Assembly (NCBI GenBank): GCA_027491735.1
Contig: JAOZGP010000036.1
Span: 1-53,207 of the forward strand
Source: Thermoproteota archaeon
GTDB lineage: Archaea; Korarchaeota; Korarchaeia; Korarchaeales; Korarchaeaceae
DNA length: 53,207 nt
Direction of reading: 5' to 3'
The notes beneath the pieces are model-generated. The model saw nothing but the letters and a program-made list of their open reading frames with translations. It was not told where the DNA came from and did no database searches. Both the position numbers and the translations under genes were made by a program. Positions 51,204 through 53,207 of the stretch are shown here, in pieces (positions within the stretch are counted from its first letter, which is position 1; each line of letters opens with the position of its first letter).

Positions 51204-51806
51204 ATGTTTTACATGGTTGAGCTAGAGGATATCGGAATTATTCGTCCTAACGAACTCAGGAGTGGCAATCTGAAACAGCTTCTAGCAGATAAGTTCAGAA
51301 GCAAATATGTAGGGAGATATCTCAGTGAGATAGGATTAATTCTTGACGTTCTTGAGATAACAGACTATGGTCTCGGTAAATCTATAATAGGGAGCCCCTG
51401 CATATACCTAAAGGTGAGATTTAAGGCACTGACATACCTCCCCAAGGTAAATGAGTTGGTAGAGGGCGAGATAAGAGGCGTCAGTGAGTACGGGGTGACG
51501 ATCAACATAGGACCCATAGATGGTTTCATCCACATATCCCAGCTGGGAGATGACGTCTTCGTTCAGAGGGTCGCTGGTTTTCTTTACGGCAAGAAAACTA
51601 GGGTTTCGTTCAGAAGAGGAGACTGGGTTAGGGCTAGAGTAACCGCTGTTACAAAGCCTGATTTTGTGGCTGCAGCGAGAGGAGAACCAATAGTGAGGGT
51701 CTCCTTGACATGTAAGCAACCTGGTTTAGGAAAAATAGAAAAAGAAGATGAGGGAAAAGAGGAAGAGAAGGAGAAGAAGGAGAATAAGGGCGGCGGGAAG
51801 GGTTGA
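51204..51806 (+). CDS. rpo7: RNA polymerase subunit Rpo7 (RpoE')
   Basis: 200 residues: the tip domain (MVELEDIGIIRPNELRSG) and the S1/OB domain (LVEGEIRGVSEYGVTINIGPIDGFIHISQL), the usual stalk subunit that binds emerging RNA with Rpo4. A long charged C-terminal tail (EKEDEGKEEEKEKKENKGG) follows, possibly an interaction tail. It is followed after four bases by Spt4. Confidence 0.96.
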   Translation: MFYMVELEDIGIIRPNELRSGNLKQLLADKFRSKYVGRYLSEIGLILDVLEITDYGLGKSIIGSPCIYLKVRFKALTYLPKVNELVEGEIRGVSEYGVTINIGPIDGFIHISQLGDDVFVQRVAGFLYGKKTRVSFRRGDWVRARVTAVTKPDFVAAARGEPIVRVSLTCKQPGLGKIEKEDEGKEEEKEKKENKGGGKG

Positions 51807-51810
51807 CGGA

Positions 51811-52002
51811 ATGCCTAAGTTCAGGGCATGTAGGCAGTGTAAAGCTTTAACAGATGGTGATATATGTCCGATCTGCGGATCTAAGGATCTGACAGTCCAC
51901 TGGGAGGGCATAGTGGTCATAATAGATCCAATAAGATCTCAGGTGGCCGAGTACCTTGGGATAAAGAGAGCCGGAATGTACGCTCTCCGAGTTCTGGGGT
52001 GA
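51811..52002 (+). CDS. spt4: Transcription elongation factor Spt4
   Basis: 63 residues: MPKFRACRQCKALTDGDICPICGSKDLTVHWEG, a four-cysteine zinc ribbon, then VVIIDPIRSQVAEYLGIKRAG. It pairs with the Spt5 encoded at 19299. The frame is open upstream to 51748, but those codons overlap the Rpo7 tail; ATG 51811 is the family start. The position in the rpo7-spt4-S24e-S27ae cluster is standard. Confidence 0.95.
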   Translation: MPKFRACRQCKALTDGDICPICGSKDLTVHWEGIVVIIDPIRSQVAEYLGIKRAGMYALRVLG

Positions 52003-52055
52003 ATAATGTTAAATAGTCAGAAGGTTTCCTTCTCATCACAGGAGGGTGAACCAAG

Positions 52056-52370
52056 ATGAGCATTGAGCTCCTCTCCATGGAGAAAAGGGAGAACAAGCTG
52101 CTCAATAGAATAGAGCTGATAGCAGAGCTCAGGTTTGGTTCTGGGACCCCCACAAGGAAGGAGATAAGATCGCTTATAGCCTCTCTCCTTAAGAAGCCTG
52201 AAGGCTTGGTTTTTGTCAGGAAAATCTCGACGAAGTATGGTAGGAGAGAGGCAGTCATCAAGGTTAACGTGTATAACAACAGAGATGAAGCCCTCCAGAT
52301 GGAGCCTGAGCATATAATCAGGAGAAATGAGGGAGGAAGCGGAAAGATCGAGGGTGAGAAAAATGGTTAA
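52056..52370 (+). CDS. rps24e: Ribosomal protein eS24
   Basis: 104 residues with the family core: MEKRENKLLNRIELIAELRFGSGTPTRKEI and GLVFVRKISTKYGRREAVIKVNVYNNRDEAL. The start ATG follows AGGAGGGTGAA. Its stop overlaps the start of eS31 by eight bases. Confidence 0.96.
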   Translation: MSIELLSMEKRENKLLNRIELIAELRFGSGTPTRKEIRSLIASLLKKPEGLVFVRKISTKYGRREAVIKVNVYNNRDEALQMEPEHIIRRNEGGSGKIEGEKNG

Positions 52371-52524
52371 GCATGTAACTTCTAAAGTATGGAAGTTCTA
52401 CAAAATAGAAGAAAATAAGCTCATCTCCCTCAAGAAGAAATGCCCGAGGTGTGGGTCCTTTATGGGGGAGCACAAGGATCGGTATCACTGCGGGAAATGT
52501 GGTTTTACAGTCTTCAAAAAGTAG
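52363..52524 (+). CDS. rps27ae: Ribosomal protein eS31 (S27ae)
   Basis: 53 residues: MVKHVTSKVWKFYKIEENKL, then CPRCGSFMGEHKDRYHCGKCGFTVF, a CxxC...CxxC zinc ribbon as in archaeal S27ae, which lacks the ubiquitin fusion of eukaryotes. ATG 52363 is preceded by GGGTGA; a GTG-like frame opening at 52327 overlaps eS24. In many archaea Kae1 follows here; instead a tRNA and an integrase follow. Confidence 0.94.
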   Translation: MVKHVTSKVWKFYKIEENKLISLKKKCPRCGSFMGEHKDRYHCGKCGFTVFKK

Positions 52525-52559
52525 TCTAAGCAAATGATCCTCTTTTTACAATGTTTTTC

Positions 52560-52635
52560 GGGCCCGTAGCTCAGCAAGGACTAGAGCGGCGGCTTCCGGA
52601 GCCGTAGGTCGCGGGTTCGAGTCCCGCCGGGCCCA
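52560..52635 (+). tRNA. tRNA-Arg(CCG), likely integration site
   Basis: Acceptor GGGCCCG/CGGGCCC, anticodon stem GCGGC/GCCGT with loop TTCCGGA (anticodon CCG), T-arm GCGGG-TTCGAGT-CCCGC, discriminator A. No intron. An integrase gene starts 64 bases after its 3' end and the base composition drops there, the typical picture of an element inserted at a tRNA 3' end. Confidence 0.95.
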
Positions 52636-52656
52636 CTAAATTTTTTAAGTGAATCC

Positions 52657-52667
52657 TTTATATATAA
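52657..52667 (+). promoter_or_regulatory. TATA box for the integrase gene
   Basis: TTTATATATAA ends 32 bases before the TTG start. Transcription would begin near 52690, giving a very short leader. Confidence 0.5.
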
Positions 52668-52699
52668 GCTAAGCTTTTCCTATTTTTAGTGAGAACAGA

Positions 52700-53207
52700 T
52701 TGAAAAGCAAGTATGCTTATCTGCTAAATGACGAGGATATTAAACGTTGGTTTGATAATTTAGCTGCTAAATCGGTTATTACAGCCACAGTTTATCTTAG
52801 GACTTTAGGATATTTCTGCGAATTAAATAACACTACTCCTAAGGAATTGCTTAAGGTGGCTGAGACCAAGGCTTTTAGGGACGGCTTCCTCGATTTCGTT
52901 AGGGAGCTAGAGAAGAAGGGTAAGGCAGGATCATATATAGCTAGGTTTAAGAAAGTTTTACGTTCCTGGTTTTCTTTTAATGGGTTGGATGTTAAGCTTA
53001 AGGTTAACATTGCTAAGGAGTATGAGACGCCTACTATAGCTGATGAGAGGGTTCCAAGTAAAGCTGAGTTGGATAAGATAATTAGGATGGCTACACCTAG
53101 AGCTAGAGTTGCTATAGCTTTGATGGCTTTCAGCGGTTTGAGACCACAGAGTTTGGGAAACTATATGGGTACAGATGGCATTAGATTAGGGGATTTAGTT
53201 GAAGCCG
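52700..53207 (+). CDS. Tyrosine recombinase/integrase, partial
   Basis: 169 residues from TTG 52700 to the edge, with no stop. The N-terminal part is an all-helical core-binding domain (DIKRWFDNLAAKSVITATVYLRTLGYFCELN, SYIARFKKVLRSWFSFNGL). The catalytic domain begins VPSKAELDKIIRMATPRARVAIALMAFSGLRPQSLGNYMG, with the first catalytic Arg in GLRPQ. It resembles archaeal pNOB8-type integrases, whose gene is not split by att. The start is inferred from a stop upstream in frame. Confidence 0.85.
   Translation, partial: MKSKYAYLLNDEDIKRWFDNLAAKSVITATVYLRTLGYFCELNNTTPKELLKVAETKAFRDGFLDFVRELEKKGKAGSYIARFKKVLRSWFSFNGLDVKLKVNIAKEYETPTIADERVPSKAELDKIIRMATPRARVAIALMAFSGLRPQSLGNYMGTDGIRLGDLVEA

Larger units (their letters stand above)
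52636..53207 (+). mobile_element. Left end of an integrated element (partial)
   Basis: From the tRNA-Arg(CCG) 3' end onwards the sequence becomes AT-rich, with many TTT, TTA and GCT codons unlike the neighbours, and carries a tyrosine integrase reading away from the tRNA. The other end, cargo and attachment repeat lie outside the window. The boundary is inferred. Confidence 0.6.

Overview
The window is chromosomal DNA from a thermophilic archaeon. The information-processing genes are archaeal: topoisomerase VI, aIF1A/aIF2-beta/aIF6, aRF1, Spt4/Spt5, Rpo7, RadA, FEN1, prefoldin, RIO1, KEOPS subunits, and eukaryote-type ribosomal proteins eL31, eL39, eS19, eS24 and eS31. The 16S and 23S genes are much more GC-rich than the protein genes, as in hyperthermophiles. 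Two FtsZ genes and a tRNA-Ile with a genuine UAU anticodon (instead of the usual agmatidine-modified CAU tRNA) together suggest Korarchaeota or a close TACK relative. This placement is inference; the 16S gene would settle it.

Layout. 1-5.5 kb (minus): topoisomerase VI A and B, a KH protein, RIO1, aIF1A, aIF2-beta and an OB-fold protein. 5.5-12 kb: intron-bearing tRNA-Ile(UAU), a DUF354 protein, two divergent GPT/MraY-type sugar-phosphate transferases, and both glycine decarboxylase subunits. 12.1-13.6 kb: a ribbon-helix-helix regulator overlapping ftsZ2, a layout like cdrS-ftsZ2 of haloarchaea. 13.6-17.3 kb: NAD-kinase family, a RadB-like ATPase, CarS and RadA. 17.3-21.2 kb (minus): ftsZ1-secE-spt5-L11-L1-L10, with no L12 gene after L10. 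21.2-22.6 kb: tRNAs in gene-poor DNA. 22.6-27.9 kb (plus): Nep1, Rnp4, S19e, PDCD5, L39e, L31e, aIF6, prefoldin alpha, FtsY and a carbamoyltransferase.

27.9-33.5 kb is the rRNA operon: promoter, structured leader, 16S, 23S, and bulge-helix-bulge processing stems around each rRNA. RNase P RNA follows, then initiator tRNA-Met. No 5S gene or spacer tRNA is present. 34-36.3 kb is a small accessory patch holding a secreted protein, a membrane-anchored winged-helix regulator (each broken by one homopolymer-associated frameshift) and a solitary DNA methyltransferase. 36.3-49.2 kb returns to core genes: a fused hydroxyacyl-CoA dehydrogenase/enoyl-CoA hydratase, Cgi121, prefoldin beta, RecJ-like, S15, RdgB, Bud32, Pcm, TruD, Pth2, FEN1, EF1-beta, a membrane one-component regulator and aRF1. 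49.3-52.5 kb: GlmU-like protein, tRNAs, PIN domain, Rpo7, Spt4, S24e and S27ae. The last 650 bases hold tRNA-Arg(CCG) followed by an AT-rich tyrosine integrase running off the edge, probably the end of an integrated element.

Signals most worth a second look: the RHH-FtsZ2 module with repeats upstream; perfect palindromes at the 5' ends of the aIF2-beta and RadB-like genes, the first containing the ribosome binding site; a 35-base intergenic motif present twice (30/35 identical), each time before a tRNA; the two neighbouring frameshifts; altered active-site motifs in Topo VI A, aRF1 and the carbamoyltransferase; and RNase P RNA directly behind the 23S gene.
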